Shown piece after piece: positions 51,380-60,077 of a DNA stretch of 64,000 nucleotides. The translations under genes and the position numbers were made by a program. How positions within the stretch are numbered: position 1 is the first letter of the stretch; the number at the start of each line of letters is the position of its first letter. Under the pieces are notes generated by a model that was not told the DNA's origin, did no database searches, and was given only the letters and a program-made list of their open reading frames with translations. Source of the DNA: TA-21 sp036557405 (GTDB taxonomy: Archaea > Thermoproteota > Nitrososphaeria > Nitrososphaerales > Nitrososphaeraceae); the NCBI GenBank assembly GCA_036557405.1, contig DATBHO010000089.1, forward strand, positions 1 to 64,000, written 5' to 3'.

Positions 51380-52480
51380 TTACTTTAAAATGATTCTGAG
51401 AGTATCATTATCTTTCAGTATGTGTTCTAATCCTACCTTTTGGGAACTAAACTTAACGCTGCTACCCCAAACATAAGCGTACTTAAAATCCTTGACAAAA
51501 TTTCTGTGAATCTTTAGACAGACATCGCGAATAGTACAATTTTGTTTCATTATAAGAGGCTCATTATCCATTTTATCCCCTCGAGGCTTGAGGAAAATCC
51601 TAATGAAAGTCAATTTTTCATAAATAGACCTTTTCAAATTCTCAACGTTTATTTTGCGATCGGCAGAGATGGGAATAAAACCTTGTATCTTATAATCAAT
51701 TTCTGAAATGAAATTACTATCCACCAAGTCGATTTTATTCAGTACCACTAAGGCAGGTACGTAAATCCTGTTACCAGAAACAACGTCTATTAATTGTTCA
51801 ACGGTTAGGTTTGGTTCCCTGATAATTATTCGCCCGTTATTTATACCATGGATCCTGAGCACTTCGCTGATTAAATTATTAGGGATACTAGACACTTGGT
51901 TATGGATCGACAAGCCTCCATGATGTCCCTTTTCTATAGAGACTTTTGGAAATTCCTTGTTAATCCTTATCCCAGCCTCATGAAGTTCTGTTTCCAACGT
52001 CTTTAAAAGCTCTGGTTGGAATACGTCTAACACAATCAGCACCAGATCTGCATTTCTCGCAACTGAGAGGACTCTCCTTCCAAAGCCTTTACCCTTAGAT
52101 GCGCCTTCTACTATTCCCGGAAGATCAAGCACCTGAATTTTAGACCCATTGTACTGCATCATTCCTGGCACAGCAGTTAGCGTAGTAAATTGATATGATC
52201 CAGTACGCGAGTTGGCATTTGTTAGTGCATTCAGTAACGTTGATTTACCTACGCTAGGAAATCCTACAAGAACAACTGAAGCATCGCCAGACTTTCGAAC
52301 ATCGAATCCCTCATTTTCTTTCCCTGAAGAGACATTTCTCCCGTGCTTATTTTCATCTAAATCCCGTCTGAGTTTTGCTATTTTCGCCTTAAGTATTCCG
52401 ATATGAAATTCGGTTGATTTGTTTATTTGAGTCCTATGAATCTCATCTTGTAATGCTTTAATTTTTTCAGGAATTCCCAG
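51380..52480 (-). CDS. DRG-family GTP-binding protein with apparent CTG start
   Basis: About 366 residues when read from the CTG at 52480. Between the in-frame stop near 52507 and the first ATG at 52171 there is no ATG, GTG or TTG, yet the whole N-terminal half of a DRG protein is coded there: LGIPEKIKALQDEIHRTQ, the helix KAKIAKLRRDLDE, P-loop GFPSVGKST, and switch region SYQFTTLTAVPG. The rest has DLPGIVEGASKGKGFGRR (G3), NKID (G4) and a C-terminal TGS domain with RIFLKPRGDKMD. A Shine-Dalgarno-like AGGTGGT (52487-52493) stands 7 nt before the CTG. DRG GTPases associate with translating ribosomes. Confidence 0.85.
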   Translation of the reverse strand: MGIPEKIKALQDEIHRTQINKSTEFHIGILKAKIAKLRRDLDENKHGRNVSSGKENEGFDVRKSGDASVVLVGFPSVGKSTLLNALTNANSRTGSYQFTTLTAVPGMMQYNGSKIQVLDLPGIVEGASKGKGFGRRVLSVARNADLVLIVLDVFQPELLKTLETELHEAGIRINKEFPKVSIEKGHHGGLSIHNQVSSIPNNLISEVLRIHGINNGRIIIREPNLTVEQLIDVVSGNRIYVPALVVLNKIDLVDSNFISEIDYKIQGFIPISADRKINVENLKRSIYEKLTFIRIFLKPRGDKMDNEPLIMKQNCTIRDVCLKIHRNFVKDFKYAYVWGSSVKFSSQKVGLEHILKDNDTLRIILK

Positions 52481-52486
52481 GGTAAG

Positions 52487-52493
52487 ACCACCT
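52487..52493 (-). promoter_or_regulatory. Shine-Dalgarno sequence for the DRG gene
   Basis: AGGTGGT on the minus strand, complementary to the 16S rRNA 3' end, seven nt upstream of the CTG at 52480. It decides the unusual start. Confidence 0.5.
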
Positions 52494-52608
52494 ATGGTAT
52501 TTTTCTTTCATTTGATAAATATTTTTGTTCATTGACCATGCTAATATCATTATGAAAAATCTGAAAATTAATTTACTTATTAAATCTGTGTTATAGAAAA
52601 TTACGTTT

Positions 52609-53133
52609 CTATTGTTGTAAGGTCTTTTTCCTACCATGAAAAAAGATCACAATTGCTATAGGCGACAGAATTAATCCGACCAGTACATAATTAATTGGCG
52701 GTATGAGTATGATTCCCATTTGTGGAATAACTAACATGACTTTTCCAATAAAATTATTAGAGTTTATCGGAAAATCAACCCCAGGAATGGAAACAGTGCT
52801 TGAATCGCCTTTTGTTATTATTATCTTCTTGCCATTTTCCGATGTTATTTCAGCAACACGATGCACTATTATTCTATCTTCACCCGCCGGCTTATTGAAT
52901 ACTATGATGTCGCCCACTTTGGTGCTATTAAACCCGTGCCCATCGCCAATAATTACGAGATCATTTATCTTCAGTGTTGGAAGCATTGTATCGCTAGATA
53001 TTACGAACAATGGCAACGGATTATCTGATTCAATTTTAAAGTAATGGTAAATTGAAATAATTATTAGAATTCCTAAGACAAAAACTACGACGTCTTTGAT
53101 AATAGTTGGAAGACGTGATTTTTCATCTAACAA
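52609..53133 (-). CDS. signal peptidase I-like membrane protein (S26 family, Thr at nucleophile position)
   Basis: 174 residues: a first membrane helix at about 12-32, an extracellular catalytic domain, and a second helix at about 140-165. The S26 box reads ISSDTMLPTL, so the residue before Met, normally the nucleophile Ser, is T49. The later motif DRIIVHRVAEI contains H91, the His of the archaeal/ER Ser-His type. VGDIIVFNKPAGED is also typical. It could be a Thr-variant peptidase, or an inactive paralogue if the genome has another copy. Single gene. Confidence 0.8.
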   Translation of the reverse strand: MLDEKSRLPTIIKDVVVFVLGILIIISIYHYFKIESDNPLPLFVISSDTMLPTLKINDLVIIGDGHGFNSTKVGDIIVFNKPAGEDRIIVHRVAEITSENGKKIIITKGDSSTVSIPGVDFPINSNNFIGKVMLVIPQMGIILIPPINYVLVGLILSPIAIVIFFHGRKKTLQQ

Positions 53134-53230
53134 TTTATGAAAAATTATTTAAGTAGATCAGATAAATCTTTAGATTTTTATTATTAAGGGGCAGCTCAGT
53201 CTAATGCCTTTTCATCATATTAGATGATTA

Positions 53231-53677
53231 TTAGTTTAACTCTGAATCTTCACCGCTGCCATAATCTTCTTTATTTTTTTGGTATTTAATATAATCGTCA
53301 ATTGCTGCGTTTGCTTGCAGGTCTGCGTAATAGTTTTCAGTTCTGATGATATGTCTATATTCAACGACATCAAATAATTTTTCAAGGTTGGAAACTTCCA
53401 TTGACATGTTTTTTAATTCTATATTTCTGATTTTGTATTTTTTTGACCGTTGATTAACTAACAAATTACTATCTGATTTGATTCGAATCATCTTGGTTTG
53501 GAAACTGCATATTTGTAACGCTCTCTTTAGAGCAAAATATTCTGCTTGATTATTTGTCTTTATTCCAATGAATTCTCTGTAACTAAATAATCTATTCTTT
53601 TCCTTAAGGCCAATTATTCCTATCCCTGAAAGCCCGGGATTTCCTCTACTTGAACCATCAATGTAAATCTCGTTCAA
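53231..53677 (-). CDS. ribonuclease H-like protein
   Basis: 148 residues of RNase HI fold. YIDGSSRGNPGLSGIGI near residue 5 supplies the first Asp, TNNQAEYFALKRAL the Glu near 46, and IKSDSNLLVNQ the second Asp near 70; the last catalytic Asp would be in YYADLQANAAIDD near 118. Degrades RNA in RNA-DNA hybrids. Closest in type to the short archaeal/bacterial RNase HI without a hybrid-binding domain. Confidence 0.84.
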   Translation of the reverse strand: MNEIYIDGSSRGNPGLSGIGIIGLKEKNRLFSYREFIGIKTNNQAEYFALKRALQICSFQTKMIRIKSDSNLLVNQRSKKYKIRNIELKNMSMEVSNLEKLFDVVEYRHIIRTENYYADLQANAAIDDYIKYQKNKEDYGSGEDSELN

Positions 53678-53836
53678 TAAAACTCAATATTAATGCCTTA
53701 ATATAACATTAACAATAGCTACCTGACAATCAAATTTGGCAACGCCATTTTTGAGATCTATTTTTGATGAAATGGACTGGATCTTTTTCAATTATATTAA
53801 AGTACAATTTTTAAGTTATTGAGTAGGTGGAAATGA

Positions 53837-54391
53837 GTGCCTAAAAGAAGAGTAAAAGAAGACAAACCAAGGAAGAGAATGAGCAAAAAACATATCCTAA
53901 TACCGCCGGTTATCATTGGTGTTGCGACGCTTTCTGGACTTCTGATAATGCATTTCTTTCCGGCTCCCACACCAGTTAGTGTATGCCTCAGATCACATCA
54001 CGAGACCTTCAATGTGCACCCAAGGATAGACGTGGATGTTGATGGACAGAAAAAACTATTACCAGATACTCTTGGTAAAACTAAAGATGGAAAGGAATGC
54101 CTTAGAGTTATACATACGGACAGTATAGGGAATGAAGTTCACGTTCAATTTGTTCGTCCAGTGAAATTAACGATGGGTGATTTCATGAAAATCTATACTT
54201 CTAGTAACAATACAATCCAGGTAGTAGATAATACAACTGGAAAGTACACGTATCAGAATATTAGTTTGGCTGATTATGATGTAGAATATTCATACTATTC
54301 TGGGAACGAGTTTGTTAAAATCAGCAATCTGACAATTTCTCCGCCCCTTAGTGATACATTCCTTGGAAAAATTTCATTAGTCTCCAAATAG
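53837..54391 (+). CDS. membrane-anchored extracellular protein of unknown function
   Basis: 184 residues, GTG start at 53837 with aggtgg six nt before it. A basic N-terminus (KRRVKEDKPRKRMSKK), one membrane helix at about 20-42, and a 140-residue outer domain rich in beta strands with NNT, NTT, NIS and NLT sequons. Two Cys (near 50 and 88) could form a disulfide. Conserved-looking but unnamed; upstream of the isocitrate dehydrogenase gene by 32 bp. Confidence 0.65.
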   Translation: MPKRRVKEDKPRKRMSKKHILIPPVIIGVATLSGLLIMHFFPAPTPVSVCLRSHHETFNVHPRIDVDVDGQKKLLPDTLGKTKDGKECLRVIHTDSIGNEVHVQFVRPVKLTMGDFMKIYTSSNNTIQVVDNTTGKYTYQNISLADYDVEYSYYSGNEFVKISNLTISPPLSDTFLGKISLVSK

Positions 54392-54423
54392 ACATAAATA
54401 GATAGTATCATTTTTGATAAGGA

Positions 54424-55443
54424 TTGAGTAAATCAGCATTAATCATAAAGGGTGATGGAACCGGACCGGAACTAGTCAATGCAATGGTGAAGGTTTTGGA
54501 AGAGTGTAAATCAAAAATTAAGCTAATTCCATGTGAAGCTGGATCGGAATGGTGGACAAAGAATGGGGGCAATTCATATATTTCTGACGAAGTCTGGCAA
54601 CTTTTGGAGAAATCTGATGCTTGTTTTAAAGGCCCAACCACAACCATACCCACTTCCAAAGCACCAAGAAGTGTAGCTGTAAGCATTAGGCAGAAATTTA
54701 ACCTTTATGCTAATGTTCGTCCGATTAAAACATACAGGAATGCTACACATCAATTAGATTTTATATGTGTAAGAGAGGCAACTGAGGGTCTCTATTCTGG
54801 TATAGAATTTAAGATTGGTGAAGATTCTGCTATTGCTATAAGAAAAATAACTAAGAAAAGCTGTGAGAAAGTTGTAAGGCATGGATTTAAACTGGCTGTT
54901 GAAAATAACTTCAAGAAAATTTTTGTAATCACTAAGAGGAACATCTTGAAAGAAACTGATGGAATATTTTGGAAATCTGTGCAAGAAATACAATCCGAAT
55001 TCAATGAAATTTTTGTTGAGGAATATTATATAGATAATATGACGCAACAGTTAGTTAAGAATCCTGAACGGTTTAACAAAAGTATATTGCTAAGTACTAA
55101 CTTGTTTATGGACATTGTTTCTGAATGTGCTTCTGGGCATGTAGGTTCTATTGGGAACGTTTACTCTGGTAACTACGGAGATGATTATGCAATGTTCGAA
55201 CCTGCACACGGAAGTGCGCCAAAATACGCCGGTTCTGATAAAGTAAATCCTGTTGCTACAATACTGTCTGGTGCATTGATGGCCAAGTACCTTGGAGAAC
55301 ATGAGATTTGCAATGCAATTTTTACTGCCACTGAAGAAACAATAAATGACGGAAAATGTTTAACTTATGACTTGGGAGGTTCGGCCTCTCTGAGTAAGAT
55401 GGCTAATGAGATTGGGAGGAGATCTAAGCAATATTTACCATAA
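54424..55443 (+). CDS. isocitrate/isopropylmalate dehydrogenase-family enzyme, probably isocitrate dehydrogenase
   Basis: 339 residues, start TTG at 54424. IKGDGTGPELV at the N-terminus, substrate loop SVAVSIRQKFNLYANVRPIK with the Arg residues for the malate moiety, and the NAD-site FEPAHGSAPKYAGSDKVNPVATILSGALM near 258-286. The short ~340-residue form is shared by NAD-IDH, homoisocitrate and isopropylmalate dehydrogenases; the PTTTIPTSKAPRSVAVSIRQ loop fits isocitrate best. It would make 2-oxoglutarate alongside Mdh and Sdh. Confidence 0.8.
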   Translation: MSKSALIIKGDGTGPELVNAMVKVLEECKSKIKLIPCEAGSEWWTKNGGNSYISDEVWQLLEKSDACFKGPTTTIPTSKAPRSVAVSIRQKFNLYANVRPIKTYRNATHQLDFICVREATEGLYSGIEFKIGEDSAIAIRKITKKSCEKVVRHGFKLAVENNFKKIFVITKRNILKETDGIFWKSVQEIQSEFNEIFVEEYYIDNMTQQLVKNPERFNKSILLSTNLFMDIVSECASGHVGSIGNVYSGNYGDDYAMFEPAHGSAPKYAGSDKVNPVATILSGALMAKYLGEHEICNAIFTATEETINDGKCLTYDLGGSASLSKMANEIGRRSKQYLP

Positions 55444-55475
55444 TATGGTAAATAACTATATAGCAATCCATTGAC

Positions 55476-55994
55476 TTATGGACTTAATTCAAAAATTTGT
55501 AGTCTTTCGTAAAATAATTCCTTTTGAGCTACTTTTCTCATAATAAGATTATTTTTCGAATTAAATGCAGCTAATTTTTTAGTGTCGGTAAGGCTTGAAA
55601 TCAAAATAAGGATCTTGCCATCATTAGCTAGCTTATCAATTGCAGTCTTAAGAAAATGAATAGAAACTTCAATACCTGTAGGTCCACCGTCAACACTCTT
55701 ATCAACACGTATTAACGAATTTGGAATATATGGTGGATTAAATACAATGAGATCAAATTTTATGTTACATAATGCAGAAGCAGCATCACAACAGATAACT
55801 CTGCTATTCAATGACATCATTAGTAGACGTTTTAATGAACAGAAATCTATATCAGTTCCTACAACGATACTAAAATTCTTTGACAATTCTCTTAAAATAG
55901 TTCCACTACTGGTACCTATCTCCAGTGCGAAATTGCCATGATAATGGCTAACGAAGTGGGCTAAGAAAATAGTATCATCGGATGGATAATACAA
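55476..55994 (-). CDS. HemK-type protein methyltransferase
   Basis: 172 residues. The start is YYPSDDTIFLAHFV, then SAM motif ALEIGTSSGTIL and the catalytic NPPYIPN near 82-88, the motif of Gln/Asn N-methyltransferases. The short form without the helical N-terminal domain is the archaeal/eukaryotic Mtq2 type that methylates the GGQ of release factor aRF1. It lies at the end of the radA-L21e-rpoF-DUF655-ksgA run. Confidence 0.86.
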   Translation of the reverse strand: MYYPSDDTIFLAHFVSHYHGNFALEIGTSSGTILRELSKNFSIVVGTDIDFCSLKRLLMMSLNSRVICCDAASALCNIKFDLIVFNPPYIPNSLIRVDKSVDGGPTGIEVSIHFLKTAIDKLANDGKILILISSLTDTKKLAAFNSKNNLIMRKVAQKELFYERLQIFELSP

Positions 55995-56057
55995 TGCAGA
56001 TCTAATCTAAACTCAAATTTATAATTGTACGATTTGTTGGAAATAGGAATTTTCTAA

Positions 56058-56774
56058 TTACTTAAGATCATTTAATTTGTTGGAAATTTTTACGAGACTT
56101 TCAACATCCAATTCGTCAATTTTTTTATTGCTAACAGGGATATCTCCTATTAATGATATTACTTTCTTGTTTCTGCGACTAAAAAGATACTCTAGACTGT
56201 AGATAATATCTTTAGTCATTTTCCTTTTATTCCTCCTTAAGCTCACTACGTTAGAATCGATTTGGGGAGGCGGTAAAAAGGAATCTTTCTTTACATCAAA
56301 AAGTGGTTCTATGTCAAAACAATATTGTGATATTACGGAAACGACAGAGAAGTTTCCATCACCTGGACACGCTATTAGTTTTTGCAAAAACTCCTTCTGG
56401 ACCATTATTATTGCTTCCCTAAATTGACGGAATGAAAGCCACATAACTAACTCTTTTGATCTAGAATAGGGGACGTTGGATAAGAAAAAATCAAATTCAA
56501 AATGAGATTTTGCAAAAAAATCTTCATTGAAGAGCTTTACGTTTCTTTCGTTTAATAGACAGCTTTTTGCTTTAGAATACAGTTCCTTCTCAATTTCATA
56601 AGAATATACCACCTTAGCAAGCCTTGAAATTTCTTTTGTTAGATAACCATATCCAGTACCGAGTTCTAACACTACATCCGTTTTTGCTACATTACACGAT
56701 GCTATTATCTTTGAAATGGTACTAAAGTCGACTAAAAAGTGTTGACCGAGATATATCCTTTTGTCATCGTCCAA
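56058..56774 (-). CDS. ksgA: 16S rRNA adenine dimethyltransferase KsgA/Dim1
   Basis: 238 residues. GQHFLVD near residue 10, SAM motif ELGTGYGYLT near 37-46, the NVPYS motif (NxPY catalytic loop) near 99, and the C-terminal RNA-binding helices. Dimethylates two adenines at the 3' end of 16S rRNA. It overlaps DUF655 by 11 nt and precedes the HemK-like gene, a conserved archaeal cluster. Confidence 0.93.
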   Translation of the reverse strand: MDDDKRIYLGQHFLVDFSTISKIIASCNVAKTDVVLELGTGYGYLTKEISRLAKVVYSYEIEKELYSKAKSCLLNERNVKLFNEDFFAKSHFEFDFFLSNVPYSRSKELVMWLSFRQFREAIIMVQKEFLQKLIACPGDGNFSVVSVISQYCFDIEPLFDVKKDSFLPPPQIDSNVVSLRRNKRKMTKDIIYSLEYLFSRRNKKVISLIGDIPVSNKKIDELDVESLVKISNKLNDLK

Positions 56775-57369
56775 CGAATAGCGTCATCCTAGTTTCATTA
56801 GTAATTTCTTCAATTATCCTTTTTGTTACTAATTTATGTATATCTTTCAGTCCGATTCTTGACTGTATATCCGAAAATGAGGTAAATTTTTCTTTTTCTC
56901 TATCGTTGATTATGCTCATCATGTATGTTTTTCCTATTCCTGGTATCAGTTCAAGTGAATGAATTCTAGGAGTAATTGGTTGAGCGGTATTAATATATGA
57001 TACAAATCGCTCCTCATTTGCGAGTACTATCTTTTCGACAATAGATGGAAGTTCGTTCTTCGCAGATTGTGAAATAGAGTCGTATTGCAATTTCCCAAGT
57101 ACACTGAGTATCTTGTCTCGCCCCTCCTTCCCAATATACACTCTTTCACCTATTTCAAAATTAACGTTTTGAACACCCAGTAATTCTAACAATGTTAGGC
57201 GATTTTCACCCATAGCTTGAATGATGATTCCTTCTCTACCCCTTATTGTTCTTGATTTTCCTCTAATAGAAAAATCTAGTACGTAAGCATATTCTTCAAA
57301 CTTGTGACTATGGACAGTATAATCATGACTAGTATTTCTATGAAAGTTATCTTGATTCGCAGAATCCAA
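56764..57369 (-). CDS. DUF655-family protein
   Basis: 201 residues. YAYVLDFSIRGKSRTIRGREGIIIQAMGENRLTLLELLGVQ is the DUF655 opening, followed by a helix-hairpin-helix-like LELIPGIGKTYMMSIINDREK and IQSRIGLKDIHKLVTKRI. The HhH elements suggest nucleic acid binding. Nearly always next to ksgA and rpoF in archaea; function not known to me. Confidence 0.87.
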   Translation of the reverse strand: MDSANQDNFHRNTSHDYTVHSHKFEEYAYVLDFSIRGKSRTIRGREGIIIQAMGENRLTLLELLGVQNVNFEIGERVYIGKEGRDKILSVLGKLQYDSISQSAKNELPSIVEKIVLANEERFVSYINTAQPITPRIHSLELIPGIGKTYMMSIINDREKEKFTSFSDIQSRIGLKDIHKLVTKRIIEEITNETRMTLFVGR

Positions 57370-57397
57370 TTACTTGCATTAATGTATTGCGTACTTT

Positions 57398-57736
57398 TTA
57401 AGTTTCATGCACTGACATAATTTTCTGCAATATGCTTTCTGATGTTGAGGTTAGGATTAATTTTTTCCAACCAAAAGTAAATGCTCTTATTTCCTCTAAG
57501 GAAGAGGGCAATATATTTACAACTTCCACTGCTTCTTCTTCAGTAAGACCACATTCATTTACCAGCTCTCGAACAAGTTTTTGTGCTTGTTTTCTGGTTA
57601 TTTTTGAGAATTTGTTTACATAATCATGAGTCCATCTCTGAATTTGGTCCATCTCATCAACTTTCTTGATTTCCAAAATCTCTTTGACATCAGGTAGTGT
57701 TATAACTTCCTTTTTTGTGATTTTTGTCAATAGCAA
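57398..57736 (-). CDS. rpoF: RNA polymerase subunit F (Rpb4)
   Basis: 112 residues. Helical HRDC-like fold with TLPDVKEILEIK, KKVDEMDQIQRWTHDYVNKFSKITRKQAQKLVRELV and LTEEEAVEVVNILPSSLEEIRAFT, typical of archaeal RpoF, which pairs with RpoE in the polymerase stalk. The TTG or ATG near 57736 follows the L21e stop by 6 bp. Confidence 0.92.
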   Translation of the reverse strand: MLLTKITKKEVITLPDVKEILEIKKVDEMDQIQRWTHDYVNKFSKITRKQAQKLVRELVNECGLTEEEAVEVVNILPSSLEEIRAFTFGWKKLILTSTSESILQKIMSVHET

Positions 57737-57742
57737 TACCTC

Positions 57743-58066
57743 CTATTTTATAGGCCGAATGTGATTAAATTTAGTTTGCAAGAACTTTTGTTTATCACCA
57801 ACCAAAATCCCTACCTTTACAGTTCTTCTTCCGATATCTTTGATATAACCGACTCTTCCTTGGAACCTGCGATGTGGAGTCGTTTTATGCTCTCTTGGAT
57901 CAATGACTACTACCACTTTGTCGCCAACTGAATAATTAACGAGCAAATATGAAAGTCCCCTTGACAGTTTACCCTTAGTAAAAATATGTCTGGATTTCCT
58001 TCTAATCCCGTGAGATTTTGGCATGTTGGATCTGATGTTTGTCCATAATTTAATATTATCTGGCAC
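57743..58066 (-). CDS. rpl21e: ribosomal protein L21e
   Basis: 107 residues. HGIRRKSRHIFTKGKLSRGLSYLLVNYSVGDKVVVVIDP and HRRFQGRVGYIKDIGRRTVKVGILVGDKQK match L21e, an SH3-like large-subunit protein. Six bp upstream of rpoF in the order usual for archaea. Confidence 0.94.
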   Translation of the reverse strand: MPDNIKLWTNIRSNMPKSHGIRRKSRHIFTKGKLSRGLSYLLVNYSVGDKVVVVIDPREHKTTPHRRFQGRVGYIKDIGRRTVKVGILVGDKQKFLQTKFNHIRPIK

Positions 58067-58141
58067 TCAAAATTTTATCTTCTGAGGTTTAACGCTTTAT
58101 AATTTGAAATCGCGTTCACATTCAAAATTTGCTCTGTTATA

Positions 58142-59119
58142 CTATTTTTGAGGGTCTCCGATTCCTTTTTCATTTACGGTAAATAATACTTCTCTCTCAG
58201 AATGGTATGGACTGTCGACCATTCTAGCTATTCGATTTTTGCCAGCTTTTTTTAGATATATACGATATGTACTAGTGTGTGCCATAACGTTGCCCCCAGT
58301 GGCCTTGTTAGGATCGCCAAAAATTGCATCTGGTGAGGATTGTATCTGGTTAGTTATTACCACTGCTATTTTGCAAGTTTCAGCAATTCTTAAGAGGATA
58401 TGTAATAATCTGTTTATTCGCTGCTGTCTTTCTGACAAGAAAGATCTACCTAGAAATTCGGCTCTATAATGCGATACTATGGAATCAACAATCATGATTT
58501 TTACATTATGCAAATTAATAATATTTGCAGATTCTTGAATAATCACTTCTTGGTGGGAACTATTGTATGCCTTTGCAACAATAATGTTTTCAAGAGCATG
58601 TTTAGAATCAATTTTTCTTGCAGAAGCCATGGATGCAATTCTTTCTGGTCTAAAGGTATTTTCCGTGTCAACATATAGCGCTCTAGATATGTTGTATTCA
58701 TCTTCCTTTTGCTGCACGGTAAGGCAAAGTGTGTGACAAATCTGGGTTTTTCCAGTACCGAATTCGCCATATAGTTCCGTAATTGCCCTCGTTTCTATTC
58801 CACCCCCAAGCAATTCATCTAAATTTTTTGAACCTGTTGTAATACGATATTCTGATTTTCTTTTTTCGTAAAGTTGGTTTGCAGTAATAAATGGTTTGTC
58901 AAAAACACCGATATCTTCTAATAACTCTCTCGCCCTGTTACAAAGAAATATACATTTTTCCATTGCTATTCCAGTAGCCTCAGCGATATCTATGGGTCCA
59001 CGTATGACTAGGTCTTTTATGGATCTAAATCCGGCCTCCTTCAAAGAAGATTTGGTTGCCGGACCAATGTGATCTAAACTATCTATATCAAATATTCCGT
59101 CATTACCTTTGTCCGACAA
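58142..59119 (-). CDS. radA: recombinase RadA
   Basis: 325 residues. N-terminal helix-hairpin-helix (LDHIGPATKSSLKEAGFRSIKDL), Walker A GEFGTGKT at 118-125, Walker B IMIVDSIV near 212, and polymerisation and L2 regions (NQIQSSPDAIFGDPNKATGGNVMAHTSTYRIYLKK). Forms filaments on ssDNA for strand exchange in homologous recombination. Just upstream of L21e on the same strand; about 75 bp spacer. Confidence 0.95.
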   Translation of the reverse strand: MSDKGNDGIFDIDSLDHIGPATKSSLKEAGFRSIKDLVIRGPIDIAEATGIAMEKCIFLCNRARELLEDIGVFDKPFITANQLYEKRKSEYRITTGSKNLDELLGGGIETRAITELYGEFGTGKTQICHTLCLTVQQKEDEYNISRALYVDTENTFRPERIASMASARKIDSKHALENIIVAKAYNSSHQEVIIQESANIINLHNVKIMIVDSIVSHYRAEFLGRSFLSERQQRINRLLHILLRIAETCKIAVVITNQIQSSPDAIFGDPNKATGGNVMAHTSTYRIYLKKAGKNRIARMVDSPYHSEREVLFTVNEKGIGDPQK

Positions 59120-59203
59120 TTTTTGTATATCAGATAATACCTTCTAGTTTGGTTTGATTAAATGTTATTGTCAATTGTGTTCTAGCATAATTACTGTGCA
59201 TCT

Positions 59204-60013
59204 TCATTTTTTTGATAGAATTCTCTTCGCCAATTCTATTGTTCCTTCAATAGTATGTACTCCGGATTCTACTGGGGATATATTTCTCGAAACTAACTCC
59301 CTGGTTGTATTGGGTCCTATACTTATCAAAGCATCGACATTTTTAAGATATCCTCTAAAATTCAAAATCATATTATTCATAATGGAGAAGAAGAAACGAA
59401 CTGCCGATGGACTTGTAAAAATCAAAACTTGTACTCTGTTGTTCTCGAATTCCTTCGAAAATTCAATCCAAGTTTGATTTAGTGTTTCTATCTGTGGAAA
59501 GTATATATAAAATTCATCCAAGATTAAACCCATCGAACTCAATCTGTCCTTTAGAAATGAATTTGAGGCACCACTCCTTGGTATCATAATTCGACTACCA
59601 GGTTTCAGGGACAGTTTTTCTATCAGTTTTAGAATACCATTTGATGAATAATCACTAGGGACCCATTTTACATAGATATCATTGACTTCAAGTTTTTTTC
59701 TTGTTGACGGACCGATTGCAATTACATCAGATTTCTTTAATTGTTCCTGCAGAAGGTGTGTTAGATTATTTTCTCTCACCAGTCTCACAAAAATTTCTAC
59801 AGAATTAGGGCTCATGAAGATATAGTATGCGTATTTTTTGGTGGAAATATCGATGAATTTTTTGATAAATTGATGCGAGTCTAGAGGAGTAAGCTTCGTG
59901 GTTGGTAATGAAATTGGTGTACCGCCTTGTTCTTTCACTATTCGCGTAAAGTCACTATTGTTTTTTTCTCCACGTGTTATTGCTATTGTTTTATTAAAGA
60001 AGATTTTACTCAA
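59204..60013 (-). CDS. hemD: uroporphyrinogen-III synthase
   Basis: 269 residues. ITRGEKNNSDFTRIVKEQGGTPISLPTTKLTP, then IFMSPNSVEIFVRLV, VIAIGPSTRKKLE, and FTSPSAVRFFF near 205 fit the two-domain HemD fold; sequence conservation in this family is always weak, so position matters. It closes hydroxymethylbilane into uroporphyrinogen III. Last in hemB-hemL-hemC-sumT-hemD, 64 bp after sumT. Confidence 0.87.
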   Translation of the reverse strand: MSKIFFNKTIAITRGEKNNSDFTRIVKEQGGTPISLPTTKLTPLDSHQFIKKFIDISTKKYAYYIFMSPNSVEIFVRLVRENNLTHLLQEQLKKSDVIAIGPSTRKKLEVNDIYVKWVPSDYSSNGILKLIEKLSLKPGSRIMIPRSGASNSFLKDRLSSMGLILDEFYIYFPQIETLNQTWIEFSKEFENNRVQVLIFTSPSAVRFFFSIMNNMILNFRGYLKNVDALISIGPNTTRELVSRNISPVESGVHTIEGTIELAKRILSKK

Positions 60014-60077
60014 TATTATTATGAATTGTACTTATGATAAAAGCAATAGGACAAGTCTTTTTTCATATTGGAATTAT

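Noticed and set aside
52172..52510. Frameshift or truncated DRG pseudogene
   Set aside because: The N-terminal half is intact in the same frame as the rest, with no stop or indel; only the start codon is unusual.
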